From the NCBI GenBank assembly GCA_026400375.1, contig JAPLPG010000235.1, positions 20,248 through 84,247 of the forward strand: DNA of 64,000 nucleotides, in the 5' to 3' direction. This stretch comes from Novosphingobium sp. Lineage in GTDB: Bacteria; Pseudomonadota; Alphaproteobacteria; Sphingomonadales; Sphingomonadaceae. Below, piece after piece: positions 1 through 9,145 of this stretch; within the stretch, counting starts at the first letter, position 1, and every line of letters starts with the position of its first letter. The notes below the pieces were generated by a model that did no database searches, was not told where the DNA came from, and worked only from the letters and a program-made list of their open reading frames with translations. The position numbers and the translations under genes were made by a program.

Positions 1-72
1 GATGGTATCCCCGCCGCTGTCGCGCTTGCGGAACACCGCTGCATATCCGGCAAACCTGATCGGCGCCTTCAT
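1..72 (-). CDS. HK97-family prohead protease, N-terminal fragment (GTA-like), cut by window edge
   Basis: Reverse complement reads MKAPIRFAGYAAVFRKRDSGGDTI from ATG at 72, typical of the prohead protease N-terminus. Start overlaps the stop of the next ORF (ATGA). Sits downstream of portal. Confidence 0.7.
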   Translation of the reverse strand, partial: MKAPIRFAGYAAVFRKRDSGGDTI

Positions 73-377
73 CGCACCAGCTCCGCCGATCCCAGCCGCA
101 CCGCAATGGCAAACAGCAGCAGCGCCAGCACCGCCCGCACCACCCAGCCGATTGCCGCCTTCCACGCGCTCGCCTTGGCGTCGCGCCAGGCACCCAGCAG
201 CTGGCGCAGTTCCGCCAGATCGCTGTGCGCATCATCGTCGCCAAGGCCCATGCGGTTCAGGGCCCGCCCCGCGCCGATGTCGGATGCTTCCTCCACGATC
301 GCCCGCAAGGTCACCAGGTCGGTGCCCTCGTCACCGGCTTGCGCAATCAGCCGCGCCAGCATGTCCTCGCGGGTCAT
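69..377 (-). CDS. small protein with C-terminal TM helix in GTA-like cluster (DUF6127-like)
   Basis: 102 aa ORF, hydrophobic C-terminus, overlaps portal stop (377/374) and protease start. Confidence 0.6.
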   Translation of the reverse strand: MTREDMLARLIAQAGDEGTDLVTLRAIVEEASDIGAGRALNRMGLGDDDAHSDLAELRQLLGAWRDAKASAWKAAIGWVVRAVLALLLFAIAVRLGSAELVR

Positions 378-1537
378 GCCTGCACCTGATCAAGGCCCAG
401 CAGGCCGCGCTTCTCGTCGGAAGACAGGAAATCGGCCGCCGCTACTTGCGCCCACAACCGCTCCCGGTCCTCGGCCAGTGCAGGCACTCCGTCCAAGTCG
501 ACCGCCAGCTTCGCCCCGGCAAACCAAGGCTCCAGTCCCTCGGCCAGCGCGTTCAGGATCTTGCCCGCCACCGGCAGCAGCGTCAGCCGCCACAGTGCCC
601 GGTTGGCCTCGCGGTAATTGGCATACGTGTTATCGCCCGGAATCCCCAGCAACATCGGCGGCACCCCGAAGGCCAGTGCAATGTCTCGCGCTGCGGCCGA
701 TTTCAGCGTGGCAAAGTCCATGTCCGCAGGCGTCAACGCCAGTGCTTGCCAGCGCAAGCCACCCTCCAGCAGCATCGGCCGCCCGGCATTGCCCATCCCC
801 GAATAGGCGGTGGTCAGTTCCGCCTTGATCCGCTCGAACTGCTCGGTCGTCAGCGCCGCTCCCGGATCGCCCGGATCATAGACCAGCGCACCCGATGGCC
901 GCGCCGCATTCTCCAGCAGCGATCGGTTCCACCGCGCGGCAGCATTGTGGATCGCCACGGCTTCTTCCGCCGCTTCCAGGCAACCCGCACCGTAATGATC
1001 GTCCACCGGGTGAAAGTGCTTCACGTGGATCAGGTTCGGCCGCCCGAAATCGTCCACCGCCTCGATCCGCATCGCTTTCTCGCCCACCTTGTAGGCAAAG
1101 GCGGCGGGCCAGCCCCCGGCGTCGGGGATCACCGTCACTCGCTCGGGTCGCAGCGCAAACAGCTCCACCGGCACGCCATCGGCATCGCGCAGCACCTGCA
1201 CGTACCCATTGCCATGCAGCATCAGGTGCGCCGCCAGCGTCTCCAGCAGCGGCTGCCCGGCACTCGTCTCGCTGGCCAGCGCCAGCAAGGCCGGGTCCGA
1301 AGCCTTGACCGGCGCCCCGCCGATGCCCTCGGCCACCAGCCGCACCGCGCGCTGCGCCACCGGGTTGCGCAAGTACGCCTCCCGGATCGCCACAGGATAG
1401 TTGATCGGCCCGCGCACAGGCTCTCCGCGCCAGTCCGATGCGGCAATCCATGGCGAAACGAAGCTGCGCCCCAGCGGCGCACGCGGCGTCACCACCTCGC
1501 CCTTGAAGGCAGCGGCAAGCGATTGAAAGAACGACAT
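374..1537 (-). CDS. HK97-family phage portal protein (GTA-like)
   Basis: 387 aa with portal-like features (HVKHFHPVDDHYGAGCLEAAEEAV..., AFGVPPMLLGIPGDNTYANYREANRALWR). Confidence 0.85.
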   Translation of the reverse strand: MSFFQSLAAAFKGEVVTPRAPLGRSFVSPWIAASDWRGEPVRGPINYPVAIREAYLRNPVAQRAVRLVAEGIGGAPVKASDPALLALASETSAGQPLLETLAAHLMLHGNGYVQVLRDADGVPVELFALRPERVTVIPDAGGWPAAFAYKVGEKAMRIEAVDDFGRPNLIHVKHFHPVDDHYGAGCLEAAEEAVAIHNAAARWNRSLLENAARPSGALVYDPGDPGAALTTEQFERIKAELTTAYSGMGNAGRPMLLEGGLRWQALALTPADMDFATLKSAAARDIALAFGVPPMLLGIPGDNTYANYREANRALWRLTLLPVAGKILNALAEGLEPWFAGAKLAVDLDGVPALAEDRERLWAQVAAADFLSSDEKRGLLGLDQVQA

Positions 1538-1570
1538 GATGTCCCTTTCGTGATGTCATTTGAAAATTCT

Positions 1571-1590
1571 CCCCTCCCGTGAGGGAGGGG
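1571..1590. repeat. short perfect palindrome cccctcccgtgagggagggg
   Basis: 8 bp inverted arms around gtga, between terminase and portal genes. Confidence 0.7.
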
Positions 1591-1631
1591 CCGGGGGAGG
1601 GTGTTCGACCTTTGCCGTTCACCCACTCCCT

Positions 1632-2954
1632 TCAATCAAACCAGATGCGCGGTTCCGCCTGTTGCCCCAGCATCAGCTCGGTCATCGCCCAGACGCAGGC
1701 ATCGGCCCGGTCGGGGGATCGCCCCGGCCCCTGGTATTCGCCGCCCGGCATCAGGCCGCACAACTCGTCCTCCAGCTTGGGGAACATCCCCGCATGGCGC
1801 ACGCGCCCTGCTTCATAGAGCGCCGCCACCGGCTCGGCCCGCGCCGTCTTGCCGCGGCTCGCATGGACCAGGCGCACAGGCAGCGTCGCTTCGGCCGCGC
1901 GCAACACCGCGCCGACCATCTCGCCTCCCTGATTGGCCTCGGCCACGACCCGGTCGGCTGACCAGGCGCGGGCGGCATTTGCAACGGCGCGGGCCCATTG
2001 CTCGGGGCTGGCCTGTTCCACCGAACAGTCGGCCAGCATCCGTGCAATGCGGTCATCCCCGATCCCGCACACCACGATCCCGCAGGCATCGCCATGGGCG
2101 CTGGCCGGCGGATCGACCCCCACCACCACGCGGGTGCAAGGCGGTGCGGTTTCCTCGCGCGCCCCTTCGATCAGGCTGCGGCTCCACAGGGCGCCGGCCA
2201 GATCCTCGATCATCTCGCCCAGCAGTTCCTGCCGGCCCAGCGTGGTCCCGCCAAAATTGCGGCGCATCGCCTGCACGAACCGCTCCGGCAGGTTGCGGGC
2301 ATTGTCGAACGTGCTGCCGCGCGTCACCACCACGTCATCGCCTTCGCCGATCACCCGCGTCACCAGCGGCACCGGGCGCGGCGTCGTGGTGGCGACCAGC
2401 TTCGGATCGTCGCCCAGGCGCAGCCCCATCAGCAGGTTGTCCCACATCGCCGTCGCGCGGTTGGAACTGTTGTCCCACTTGGCGATCTCGTCGCACCAGG
2501 CGTGGCTGTGCTGCGGCCCGCGCAGGCTTTCAGGCTCGCCTGCCGAATAGAGATAGGCCTGCGCTCCGTTGGGCCACACCAGCCGCCGGACCGAACTTGC
2601 AAACGTCGGCCGCATCCACGGCGCCCCGATCGACAGCAGCCCGCTTTCGCCTTCCACCATCACGCTGCGCGCCTCGTGCAGCGATGCCCCCACCAGCGCG
2701 ATGCGCGCATCGGGGTCGCTTTCGGCTACCTTGCGCACCCATTCGGCCCCCAGCCGGGTCTTGCCAAACCCGCGCCCGGCCATGACCAGCCACACGCGCC
2801 AGTCTCCCGGCGGCGCCTGCTGGCTCTCACGCCCCCAGACCTTCCAGTCATAGGGCCAAAGTGCGATCTCCTCTTCGGGAATGCGCTTCATCAGCGCTGC
2901 AATCTGCTCGTCGCTCGCCTCTGCCAGCCAGTTCAGGAAGCCATCACTCACCAC
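1632..2954 (-). CDS. terminase large subunit / DNA packaging protein (GTA-like)
   Basis: Walker A VMAGRGFGKTRLGAEW; probable GTG start at 2954 overlapping the upstream ORF stop. The longer ATG ORF to 3221 overlaps another CDS. Confidence 0.85.
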   Translation of the reverse strand: MVSDGFLNWLAEASDEQIAALMKRIPEEEIALWPYDWKVWGRESQQAPPGDWRVWLVMAGRGFGKTRLGAEWVRKVAESDPDARIALVGASLHEARSVMVEGESGLLSIGAPWMRPTFASSVRRLVWPNGAQAYLYSAGEPESLRGPQHSHAWCDEIAKWDNSSNRATAMWDNLLMGLRLGDDPKLVATTTPRPVPLVTRVIGEGDDVVVTRGSTFDNARNLPERFVQAMRRNFGGTTLGRQELLGEMIEDLAGALWSRSLIEGAREETAPPCTRVVVGVDPPASAHGDACGIVVCGIGDDRIARMLADCSVEQASPEQWARAVANAARAWSADRVVAEANQGGEMVGAVLRAAEATLPVRLVHASRGKTARAEPVAALYEAGRVRHAGMFPKLEDELCGLMPGGEYQGPGRSPDRADACVWAMTELMLGQQAEPRIWFD

Positions 2955-3462
2955 AAGCGGCCTTGCGGCTCGCCAGCACTTCGTCGCGCATATCCAGCAG
3001 CCGCTTGTGCAGCGATGCGCGCACCTCTTCGACATCGGCATTGTCGCGGATCGCCCGCTCCTTCGCCACCGTTTCGCGGTGCTGCGAAAGCAGCCGCAGC
3101 GCGGTTGCATTGTCGAACTTGGCGTCGCCATCCTTGGGCTCGCCAAAGCGCAGACGGTGCAGCACTTCCATTTCCAGCAGGTCGTATCCTTCGCACAGGG
3201 CCCCCCGCCACTGCGCGGCAAAGGTGTGCTCGGTGCGCTTCACCTTGTAGGCGTGGCTGGGATCGATCTTCGCCTTGCGCGCCGCGGCGCTCACGTTCGA
3301 AGTCTCGGCCAGGGCCGCCAGGAAGTGCTTGCGCCAATGGCGGTTGTTCGGCTTGCCTGATGTCCTGTGCGCAGCAGAAATCCGCGTCCGGCGCGTGCCG
3401 GACGTGGACGGAGTCGATCCGGCCATGCGTGCCCATCCTTGGTTGTGAGGTGTATCTGTCAA
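2944..3462 (-). CDS. terminase small subunit-like / packaging-associated protein
   Basis: HTH-like segment HFLAALAETSNVSAAARKAKIDPSHAYKVKRTE, directly upstream of TerL. Confidence 0.6.
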   Translation of the reverse strand: MTDTPHNQGWARMAGSTPSTSGTRRTRISAAHRTSGKPNNRHWRKHFLAALAETSNVSAAARKAKIDPSHAYKVKRTEHTFAAQWRGALCEGYDLLEMEVLHRLRFGEPKDGDAKFDNATALRLLSQHRETVAKERAIRDNADVEEVRASLHKRLLDMRDEVLASRKAACGE

Positions 3463-3645
3463 AAGGCACTTCGCGGCCCGGCTCCCCTCCTGCGGGAGCG
3501 ACTCGGTCTTTCGCGATGTTCTTGTTATGTACCGAATGAGCGTGACGATGTCAACCTAAAAGTGCCAATATGGTTCGCGGCAATTGTGCTGGCAGAATTG
3601 TGCGTGCTCGCTTAATGCCGCGCTGCAACAACGATCAGGTGTCTG

Positions 3646-4287
3646 ATGCTCCGCCGCCTCTACGAATGGACCATGGCCAAGGCCGCGCACCCCCATGCCG
3701 AATGGTGGCTGGCGCTGTTCGCGTTCATGGAAGCGAGCTTCTTCCCCATCCCGCCGCACCCGCTGCTCGGGCTGATGTGCCTGGCCGAACCCCGCAAGGC
3801 CGTGCGCTTTGCCGCCATCGCTACGGTTGCATCGGTCATCGGCGGCATGCTCGGCTATGCCATCGGCTATGGCCTCTACGATACTGTCGGCACCCAGATC
3901 CTCGCCGCGCTCGGTCTTTCGGAAAGCTTCCCCAAGGCCGCGTGTTACTTGCGCGAATACGGGGTAGAGATCATCATGCTCAAGGGCGCCACGCCCATCC
4001 CGTTCAAGCTGCTGACGATCACCGCAGGCTTCATCCAGATGCCGCTGGTGCCATTCATCCTCGCCAGCGTGGTCAGCCGCTCGATCAGCTTCATGATCGT
4101 GGGCGTGCTGTTCCGCCTGTTCGGCGCCCCGATCAAGCGCTTCATCGACAAGTACCTGGGCCTTGTCACCGTGGGCTTCGTCGTCCTCGTGGTCGGCGGC
4201 TTCCTTGCCGTGACCATGCTCGGCGGCGGAGAGACTGCTGAAGCCAAGGCCAAGTGCGAACAGGCCGCGCCGGTTACGCCCGCTTGA
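3646..4287 (+). CDS. YqaA/DedA-family (SNARE-associated) inner membrane protein
   Basis: Multi-TM ORF with EASFFPIPPHPLLGLM, GYAIGYGLYDTVG and KGATPIPFKLLTITAG motifs. Confidence 0.75.
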   Translation: MLRRLYEWTMAKAAHPHAEWWLALFAFMEASFFPIPPHPLLGLMCLAEPRKAVRFAAIATVASVIGGMLGYAIGYGLYDTVGTQILAALGLSESFPKAACYLREYGVEIIMLKGATPIPFKLLTITAGFIQMPLVPFILASVVSRSISFMIVGVLFRLFGAPIKRFIDKYLGLVTVGFVVLVVGGFLAVTMLGGGETAEAKAKCEQAAPVTPA

Positions 4288-4297
4288 TCATCCAGGC

Positions 4298-5173
4298 CTA
4301 AAGCCCGAAGCGGAAGCCATAGCCCAGCCCGACGGTGAACTGCGTGCGCTGCCCGCGTTCGCGGATCAGGGCCGAACCGGCAGGCTCGCCGCCCAACCGG
4401 TCCACCCCGGCAAACAGCGTCACCACCCGCCGCCGGTCGAGCGGCCGGATCAGGTTGGCGCCCATGCCATAGGACACGAGCCCGCCATCCGGGCGTGACA
4501 CGGCAAGGCCGGTCCGCGCAGATTGTCCGGCATCCACCCCGAAATAGGTCTGCATGAAATCGGCGCTGGCAAACGTCGCACGCGGCCCCACCGAATAGAG
4601 CACCTTGCCCGTGCGCCCGGAATAGGCCGCCTGCACATCGCCGACCACGCCCTGATGCGCGCCAAAGCCCTGCCGCACCTCGGCCCGCGCGCGCCACTGC
4701 TTCTTCGCACCAAAGCGTTTTTCGACAAAGCCGCCGGCCTCGCCACCCACGCCGATATCGCCCATGCCGATCAGCGCATCGCTGCCCCCGGCGATCTGGA
4801 AGGGCGATCCGCCGTTGCTTTCATTGCGGCCAAAGCGCAGCTTCACCAGCGGCCCGGCTTTCCAGCCATCGGCATTCACCGCGTTCCAGCCCAGCCCATC
4901 GGGCACGGACAGGAACAGCGTGTCCTTGTAGTTCACGCGCAAGTCCGGGAAGATCGACAGCGCGGTGTCCTTCGATCCCTGCCACGCCATCCCGAACACC
5001 GGCGCCACGCCCACGGTCATCGTCCAGCCCTGCGGCTGCATCGGCGGCCCGGCTGGCCGGGCGCCGGTCGCGGCAGGTGCGCCTGCTGGCAGGGCAGGCG
5101 CCACTTGCGCCAGCACCGGATGCGCGGTGGCCAATGCCAGCATCGGCCCAATCGCTGCCCGAACCAACCGCAT
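4298..5173 (-). CDS. MipA/OmpV family outer membrane protein
   Basis: Signal peptide MRLVRAAIGPMLALATAHPVLAQ; beta-barrel-like alternation ending YGFRFGL. Start reassigned to the ATG before the signal peptide. Confidence 0.65.
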   Translation of the reverse strand: MRLVRAAIGPMLALATAHPVLAQVAPALPAGAPAATGARPAGPPMQPQGWTMTVGVAPVFGMAWQGSKDTALSIFPDLRVNYKDTLFLSVPDGLGWNAVNADGWKAGPLVKLRFGRNESNGGSPFQIAGGSDALIGMGDIGVGGEAGGFVEKRFGAKKQWRARAEVRQGFGAHQGVVGDVQAAYSGRTGKVLYSVGPRATFASADFMQTYFGVDAGQSARTGLAVSRPDGGLVSYGMGANLIRPLDRRRVVTLFAGVDRLGGEPAGSALIRERGQRTQFTVGLGYGFRFGL

Positions 5174-5330
5174 GCTTATTCTCCCTGATGTCAGTAACGA
5201 CGTGAAGCGCGCTATGCACCCGTCCGCCTGAACCGGGCTTTTCGCCCCTGTATCGAAACGTGGCCGCATGGAGTGATCGGCCATGACCTGCCCCTTGCGC
5301 CACGCCGCCGGGCGGGCAATCGTTGCGGCT

Positions 5331-5951
5331 ATGCTCACGCTCTATCATTGTCACAACGCCCGTTCCTTCCGCGCGCTCTGGGCGCTGGAGGAAATGGGCC
5401 TGCCCTATGCGCTCCACGTCCTGCCGTTCCCCCCGCGCAAACGGCACGAAGGCATGCACGATCTGAACCCGCTCGGCACGATTCCGGTCCTGTTCGATGA
5501 TGATGTGCGGATGACCGAAAGCGTCGCCATCCCGCACTACCTCGCCACGAAATACGGACCCACCGATCTCGCCGTTGCCCCGCACGAGCCAGCCTACGCC
5601 GACTATCTCAACTTCCTCGTCATGGGCGAGGCGACGCTGACGTTCCCGCAGACCATTCACTTGCGCTACGCCGTCTTCGCCCGGCCCGAAGATCGCCGCC
5701 CGGAAATCGCCCGCGATTATGCCGAATGGTTCGGCTCGCGCCTGCGCAATGCCGAATCCCTGCTCGGCACGGAGTTTGCCGCCGCCGATCGCTTCACCAT
5801 GGCTGATATCTCGGTAGGCTACGCGCTGATGCTGGCCCTTTCGGTCGGCCTTGAGGAGTTCGTGTCAGACCCGATGCGCGCCTATTTCGCCCGCCTGCAA
5901 CAGCGCCCCGCCTTCCAGCGCGCGATTGCCGCCCAGGGCCGGGCCGCCTAA
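5331..5951 (+). CDS. glutathione S-transferase family protein
   Basis: [26 protein letters not shown]...[27 protein letters not shown], the GST N-domain pattern. Confidence 0.85.
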   Translation: MLTLYHCHNARSFRALWALEEMGLPYALHVLPFPPRKRHEGMHDLNPLGTIPVLFDDDVRMTESVAIPHYLATKYGPTDLAVAPHEPAYADYLNFLVMGEATLTFPQTIHLRYAVFARPEDRRPEIARDYAEWFGSRLRNAESLLGTEFAAADRFTMADISVGYALMLALSVGLEEFVSDPMRAYFARLQQRPAFQRAIAAQGRAA

Positions 5952-5959
5952 GCAGGCCC

Positions 5960-6523
5960 ATGACCCTCATCGCCTTCAACAAGCCTTTCGGCGTCCTGTG
6001 CCAGTTCACCGATGAACGCACCGGCCCCCCGCGCCCCACGCTCGCGGCGTTCATCGACCGCCCGGGCGTCTACCCGGCGGGCAGGCTCGACCATGACAGC
6101 GAAGGCCTGTTGCTGCTCACCGATGATGGCCGTTTGCAGGCGCGCATCGCCGATCCGCGCTTCAAGCTGGCCAAGACCTATCTGGCCCAGGTCGAAGGCA
6201 TTCCCGATGAAGCCGCACTCGCCGCCTTGCGCAAGGGCGTCCGCCTGAAGGACGGCCTGACGCTTCCGGCTGGCGCCGAAATGGTCGAAGACCCCGCCCT
6301 GTGGCCCCGCGATCCCCCGATCCGGGTGCGCAAGTCGATCCCCGACACCTGGCTGCGCCTCACCATCCGCGAAGGCCGCAACCGCCAGATCCGCCGCATG
6401 ACCGCCGCCATCGGCCACCCCACGCTGCGCCTCGTCCGCTGGCAGATCGGCGATTGGTCGCTCGAAGGCCTCGCCCCCGGCGAATGGCGCGAGGTATCGG
6501 AAGCGCCTGGAATGCCAAGGTAA
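5960..6523 (+). CDS. pseudouridine synthase (RluE/RsuA family)
   Basis: [12 protein letters not shown]...[19 protein letters not shown]...[24 protein letters not shown]. Confidence 0.88.
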   Translation: MTLIAFNKPFGVLCQFTDERTGPPRPTLAAFIDRPGVYPAGRLDHDSEGLLLLTDDGRLQARIADPRFKLAKTYLAQVEGIPDEAALAALRKGVRLKDGLTLPAGAEMVEDPALWPRDPPIRVRKSIPDTWLRLTIREGRNRQIRRMTAAIGHPTLRLVRWQIGDWSLEGLAPGEWREVSEAPGMPR

Positions 6524-6563
6524 ACGTCAGGCCGTCACCGCCTCCGCCAAACAGCAAACGTCA

Positions 6564-6582
6564 GCCCGGGCTTGACCCGGGC
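6564..6582. terminator. GC-rich hairpin gcccgggcttgacccgggc between convergent genes
   Basis: Perfect 7 bp arms, followed by ctaggcttttctttctt. Lies between two convergent CDSs. Confidence 0.5.
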
Positions 6583-6659
6583 CTAGGCTTTTCTTTCTTG
6601 CGCACCGCTATGCCGTGCCAAACCAGGCCCTCCCCGGACCCCGACCGGCACAAGAAACC

Positions 6660-7442
6660 TCAGCGCTTTTTCGCGCCCAGCTTTTCCGCCTCGGCAATCG
6701 CCGCGCGGGCAATCGGCTCCATCACCGCATACCCCTTGGCGTTGGGATGGATTCCATCCGGCGCCACGTCGGGGTTCATGCCCCCATCGGCGTTGACCAG
6801 TGCCGCGTGATAATCGGCAAACGCCGCGCCGCGCGCCTTGGCAAAGTCCTTCAGCCACGCGTTCAGCGTCACCACCTGCCGGGCCGGAGCGAGCAGCGGC
6901 TTCCACGGAAACTTCGCCGCCGGCAGGATGCTGCCGATGACCACGGCAATGCCGTTTGCCCGCGCCAGATCGACCATGGCGGCGATGTGGTTGGTATACA
7001 TCTCCGGGCTGTTCGGGCCGGTATTGCCCGCCAGATCGTTGGTGCCGATCATGATGTGCACCACGCGCGGCCGCAACCGCACCACGTCCTGATAGAAGCG
7101 CACCAGGATCTGCGGGCTGGTCTGCCCGCTGATCCCGCGTCCCACCGCACCGCTGACGAACAGCGATGGCGCAAGGCCCACCCAGTTCTCGGTGATCGAA
7201 TCGCCGATGAACACCACGCGCGGGGCCTGGGCCAGCTGCTTGTCGGCCTCGGCAAAGCGGCACTGCCACGCCCAGTCGTACTGGCGCACATAGGGATGGG
7301 CAAAGTTCAGCCCGCGCTGGTCGGCCGGGCAGGGCTTGTCCAGCATCCCGTCGCCGGGCGGCGTGACCGTTGCGGGCGGGGCATTCTGCGCCAGCACCGG
7401 CGTTGCCGCCAGGGCCAGCACCGCCGCCAATACGTGCCGCAT
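6660..7442 (-). CDS. SGNH/GDSL-type hydrolase with signal peptide
   Basis: MRHVLAAVLALAATPVLAQ signal; VFIGDSITENW, GRGISGQTSPQ, IMIGTNDL and DGIHPNAKGY blocks. Start overlaps the SPT stop (ATGA). Confidence 0.85.
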   Translation of the reverse strand: MRHVLAAVLALAATPVLAQNAPPATVTPPGDGMLDKPCPADQRGLNFAHPYVRQYDWAWQCRFAEADKQLAQAPRVVFIGDSITENWVGLAPSLFVSGAVGRGISGQTSPQILVRFYQDVVRLRPRVVHIMIGTNDLAGNTGPNSPEMYTNHIAAMVDLARANGIAVVIGSILPAAKFPWKPLLAPARQVVTLNAWLKDFAKARGAAFADYHAALVNADGGMNPDVAPDGIHPNAKGYAVMEPIARAAIAEAEKLGAKKR

Positions 7443-8641
7443 CAGATGATCCCCACGGCCTTCCCGGCGCGTTCGAACATGCCGATGATCGTCTGCACCT
7501 GATCGGCGGTATGTTCGGCGCAAAGCGAACAGCGCAGCAGCGTCATCCCGGCAGGCGTTGCCGGCGGGCGGGCAAGGTTCACGTAGAGCCCTTCGTGCAG
7601 GAGCGCCTCCCACATCGCCGCACCGCGCTCCAGATCGGGCATGATCACCGCGATGATCGCGCTCTGCGCCTCGGGCGTGCCCAGCGAAAAGCCCTTGTCG
7701 CGCAAACCCTGATGCAGTGTGCGCGAATTTGCCCACAGATGCGCGCGCTTGTCCGCGCCGTGCATCAGTTTGCGGATGCTGGTGGTGGCCGTGTGCATCA
7801 CGCTTGGCGGCAGCGAAGCGGTGAACACGTACGGGCGGCACACCAGCCGCAGGATCTCGAACTTGGGGTGGTTGGAAACGCAGAAGCCGCCGACCGTGCC
7901 GACCGACTTGGAGAACGTGCCGATCACGAAGTCCACGTCGTCAAGGCAGCCCTGATCCTCGGCCACGCCGCGTCCGTTGGGGCCGATGAAGCCCATCGAA
8001 TGGGCCTCGTCGACCAGCACCATCGCGCCGTGGTCCTTGGCCACGCGGATCATCTCCTTCAGCGGCGCAATATCGCCCAGCATCGAATAGACGCCTTCGA
8101 GGATCACCAGCTTGCCTGCACCCTCGGGCACGCGCTTCAGGCGCTTTTCCATCGCCACGATGTCGTTGTGCTTGAACGGCACCACTTCGGCATCGCCCAT
8201 CTTGCAGCCGTCCCAGATGGAGGCGTGGCTGTCGATGTCGAGGATGATGTAATCGCCCTTGCCGGCCATCGTGCTGATGATGCCAAGGTTGGCCTGGTAG
8301 CCGGTGGAAAAGACCATCGCGTGGTCCATTCCATAGAAGTCCTTGAGCGCCTGTTCGCAGGCCTTGTGCCCGGCATAGGTTCCGTTCAGCACGCGGCTGC
8401 CGGTGGTGCCCGATCCGTAATCGTCGAGCGCCTGCTTGCCCGCCGCGATCACATCGGGGTCAAAGGTCATGCCCATGTAGTTGTAGGTGCCAAGCAGGAT
8501 CGTCTCGCGCCCGTTGCACACCGCCACGGTGGGCGAAATCACCCGCTCCATCACCAGGTTGAACGGGTCTTCCACCCCGCCCGCCAGCAGCGCGCGGCGC
8601 TGTTCGATCAGCGGGTCGAACTTTGAAAAAAGGTCGGTCAT
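7442..8641 (-). CDS. spt: serine palmitoyltransferase (alpha-oxoamine synthase family)
   Basis: YNYMGMTFDP, DYGSGTTGSRVLNGTY, VDEAHSMGFIGPNGRGVAE and GTFSKSVGTVGG motifs; adjacent ACP gene. Confidence 0.85.
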   Translation of the reverse strand: MTDLFSKFDPLIEQRRALLAGGVEDPFNLVMERVISPTVAVCNGRETILLGTYNYMGMTFDPDVIAAGKQALDDYGSGTTGSRVLNGTYAGHKACEQALKDFYGMDHAMVFSTGYQANLGIISTMAGKGDYIILDIDSHASIWDGCKMGDAEVVPFKHNDIVAMEKRLKRVPEGAGKLVILEGVYSMLGDIAPLKEMIRVAKDHGAMVLVDEAHSMGFIGPNGRGVAEDQGCLDDVDFVIGTFSKSVGTVGGFCVSNHPKFEILRLVCRPYVFTASLPPSVMHTATTSIRKLMHGADKRAHLWANSRTLHQGLRDKGFSLGTPEAQSAIIAVIMPDLERGAAMWEALLHEGLYVNLARPPATPAGMTLLRCSLCAEHTADQVQTIIGMFERAGKAVGII

Positions 8642-8675
8642 TTAAGATCTCGTTTCCTGAAACCTACCCCGGATT

Positions 8676-8746
8676 CCGCTCGTCCTGAGCCTGTCGAAGG
8701 ACACTTTGGCAGCGCCGGATGCTTCGACAAGCTCAGCATGAGCGGG
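8676..8746. repeat. REP-like inverted repeat (ccgctcgtcctgagcctgtcgaag / cttcgacaagctcagcatgagcgg)
   Basis: About 24 bp imperfect inverted arms between spt and acp; same family at 22606-22814 and 27573-27684. Confidence 0.8.
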
Positions 8747-8766
8747 ATTGGGGAGCCGTTATCGCC

Positions 8767-9009
8767 TCAACCCTGAAGCTTCGTCACGGCATCGATCAAC
8801 TGGCCGTAATTCTCGATCTCGGCCTGCTGGTTCATGCTGATGATGATATCGAATTCGTCCTCGATAGCCGCCACGAAGTCCATCACGGTCAGGCTGTCCC
8901 ATTCAAGGTCGCCGGCAAACGTGGTCGCATCGGTCACCTCGATGCCCTTCTTGTTGAAGGGGCCGATCAGGTCGGCGATCTTTTCGGCGGTTGCGGCGCG
9001 ATCCATCAC
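8767..9009 (-). CDS. acyl carrier protein (SPT-associated)
   Basis: 80 aa with DLEWDSLTVMDFVAAIEDEFDI phosphopantetheine-site motif. Confidence 0.85.
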   Translation of the reverse strand: MMDRAATAEKIADLIGPFNKKGIEVTDATTFAGDLEWDSLTVMDFVAAIEDEFDIIISMNQQAEIENYGQLIDAVTKLQG

Positions 9010-9145
9010 TTGTTCTCCATCGGGCGATCAAACGCGCCCCTGCCAGACGATTGAGGCCGAAAAGCGGCGATTGCGCGCGCTTGTCAAGCGCTCGCCCCTT
9101 GTGTCATGCCGTTTATCCGCGAAAGATGCGCGTGTTGGGGGAATC

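Noticed and set aside
2-1582. 526 aa plus-strand ORF opposite portal
   Set aside because: Arg/Pro/His-rich antisense artefact of GC-skewed codons; the minus strand encodes a clear portal protein.
1632-3221. 529 aa terminase ORF using the upstream ATG
   Set aside because: The first about 89 residues overlap the upstream gene in another frame and are low complexity; the GTG near 2954 fits an overlapping operon.
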